From Pararge aegeria (lineage: Eukaryota; Arthropoda; Insecta; Lepidoptera; Nymphalidae): DNA of 64,000 nucleotides. This document shows, in pieces, positions 63,104 to 64,000 of this stretch (position 1 is its first letter; the number at the start of each line of letters is the position of its first letter). Position numbers and translations under genes: made by a program. The stretch spans positions 16,943,501 through 17,007,500 of the forward strand of contig NC_053199.1 of the NCBI RefSeq assembly GCF_905163445.1, read 5' to 3'. The notes under the pieces were generated by a model. The model saw nothing but the letters and a program-made list of their open reading frames with translations, made no database searches and had not been told where the DNA came from.

Positions 63104-63415
63104 CTAGTCAAGTTAGCCAAACAGAATGTGTGATAAGTTTGATTAATTTGAATTATCAAGTTTTATTTAATTAATCAGGTTAGCCAAATGGAATTTGTGC
63201 TAAGTTTTATTTTATTAGACTGTCCAGGTTAAAATAATTTAACTGGTCAGGTTAGCCGAACGGAATGTGTAATAGATTTTTATTTGATTCTTATTTATTA
63301 CATACAAGATTTCAAGTTTATATTGAGCAACTAGTCAGGTTAGCCGAGCTGTTAACTTTTATTTAGGAACTTTCTATGTACTTCGAGATCGAAGTACTTG
63401 TCAGGAAAGCCGAGA
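63104..63415 (+). repeat. Irregular series of a GTCAGGTTAGCC motif
   Basis: The motif occurs at about 63104 (CTAGTCAAGTTAGCCAAACA), 63173 (AATCAGGTTAGCCAAATGGA), 63222 (CTGTCCAGGTTAAAAT), 63243 (CTGGTCAGGTTAGCCGAACG), 63330 (CTAGTCAGGTTAGCCGAGCT) and 63398 (CTTGTCAGGAAAGCCGAG). Three copies are followed by GGAAT.TGTG or a close variant. Spacing is irregular (about 20 to 90 bases). A GTACTTCG-AGAT-CGAAGTAC hairpin lies at 63378-63397. Confidence 0.65.
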
Positions 63416-64000
63416 TAGGAGAGATTATGTAAATTATTCAGAACATATAAAAGAATACACATAAAACAAAACAAAAAAAAAACAAAAAAAAAATAAATTT
63501 TTGTTGGTAGAATAGAATAGAATATGATTATGTATCAGAACAATACATATAGGGAAAATTACTACTGAATAGCTAAATGAAATAGTTTAGTGTCTATGTT
63601 GGATTGTGCGAAGAAAATAATTGGGAGTCAGCTTAAATGTTATGGGTTAGGTTAGTAATCTTTCAGTATGATGGTTATAGAAGTTCTTAAAATTATCTAA
63701 GAATAAATACAAATATAAACTAAATTAATGTTGCTGCTGCAAAGGAAAATATATTAGTTGCATTATAAATAATTATATTATACTTAGGGCTACAGTTGTT
63801 TAAATTTTCAATTTCTATTTGAAATTTTAATAGTCCTTGTATGATAAATGATTCTGTTAAACGGGTGATTTTATTGATGTTTAGATTGAAATAATCTTTG
63901 AATAATAGAAATAACAATTAAACATAAACCTTGGCTTTTTTGATGATATGATAAAAAAAAGAGGTAAACCCTCCATAATAGAAATAATTCCATCTTAGCG
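63416..64000. other. No gene or repeat recognised
   Basis: A-rich run at 63465-63500 (AACAAAACAAAAAAAAAACA type), then AT-rich DNA without coding signs. Confidence 0.45.

Noticed and set aside
63104..63415. CRISPR-like array
   Set aside because: Repeats are imperfect and unevenly spaced and the DNA is an insect nuclear sequence; CRISPR is not expected.

Overview
The window looks like nuclear DNA of a lepidopteran insect (butterfly or moth). The base composition is AT-rich, no host protein-coding gene is recognisable, and almost every segment that can be explained is a transposable element of a type I associate with Lepidoptera: tRNA-derived SINEs, RTE-clade LINE 3' ends, CR1/Jockey-group LINEs, Helitron-like and hAT-like DNA elements. 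Species cannot be fixed from the sequence alone. Family letters used here (SINE-A to D, repeats E, F, H, K, LINE families 1 and 2) are my own labels, defined by copies seen inside the window.

Layout. 0-10 kb: scattered SINE-B, SINE-C and SINE-A copies, LINE 3' tails and two faint Helitron-like stretches. 10-17 kb: repeat E, a SINE-A split by a LINE 3' end, a SINE-B split by repeat E, LINE family 2 tails and the second repeat F. 17-26 kb: RTE fragments, a SINE-A split by a short Helitron with exact A|T junctions, and a cluster of repeat E, one copy of which was hit by both an RTE fragment and a hAT-like element. 27-31 kb: several long near-perfect inverted repeats and SINE-B copies. 34-39 kb: the only long coding region, a two-ORF LINE of the CR1/Jockey group (family 1). 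Its ORF1 has an SGNH/GDSL-like domain, and its ORF2 has an AP-like endonuclease and a reverse transcriptase. It is dead: ORF1 has an in-frame stop, ORF2 carries a SINE-A in the endonuclease domain and a frameshift after the reverse transcriptase. 39-57 kb: more RTE, SINE and LINE tails, a local direct duplication (52.3 and 53.2 kb) and a 27-bp-arm palindrome. 59 kb: a second, 5'-truncated family 1 LINE. 61-63.5 kb: a sequence shared in inverted orientation with the first kilobase of the window, and an irregular series of a short motif.

How the parts relate. The autonomous source of the family 1 fragments would be a LINE like that at 34.6-38.9 kb, but this copy is inactive. SINEs depend on a LINE's enzymes, and several LINE tails here share a small hairpin that may be the enzyme's recognition site (inference). 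The nested insertions give a relative age order: repeat E and SINEs A, B and C are old enough to have been targets of later LINE, RTE, Helitron, hAT and SINE insertions. I did not find a convincing novel biological system. The best leads are the nested junctions, the cluster of long hairpins, the shared LINE 3' hairpin and the unclassified repeats E, F and K.
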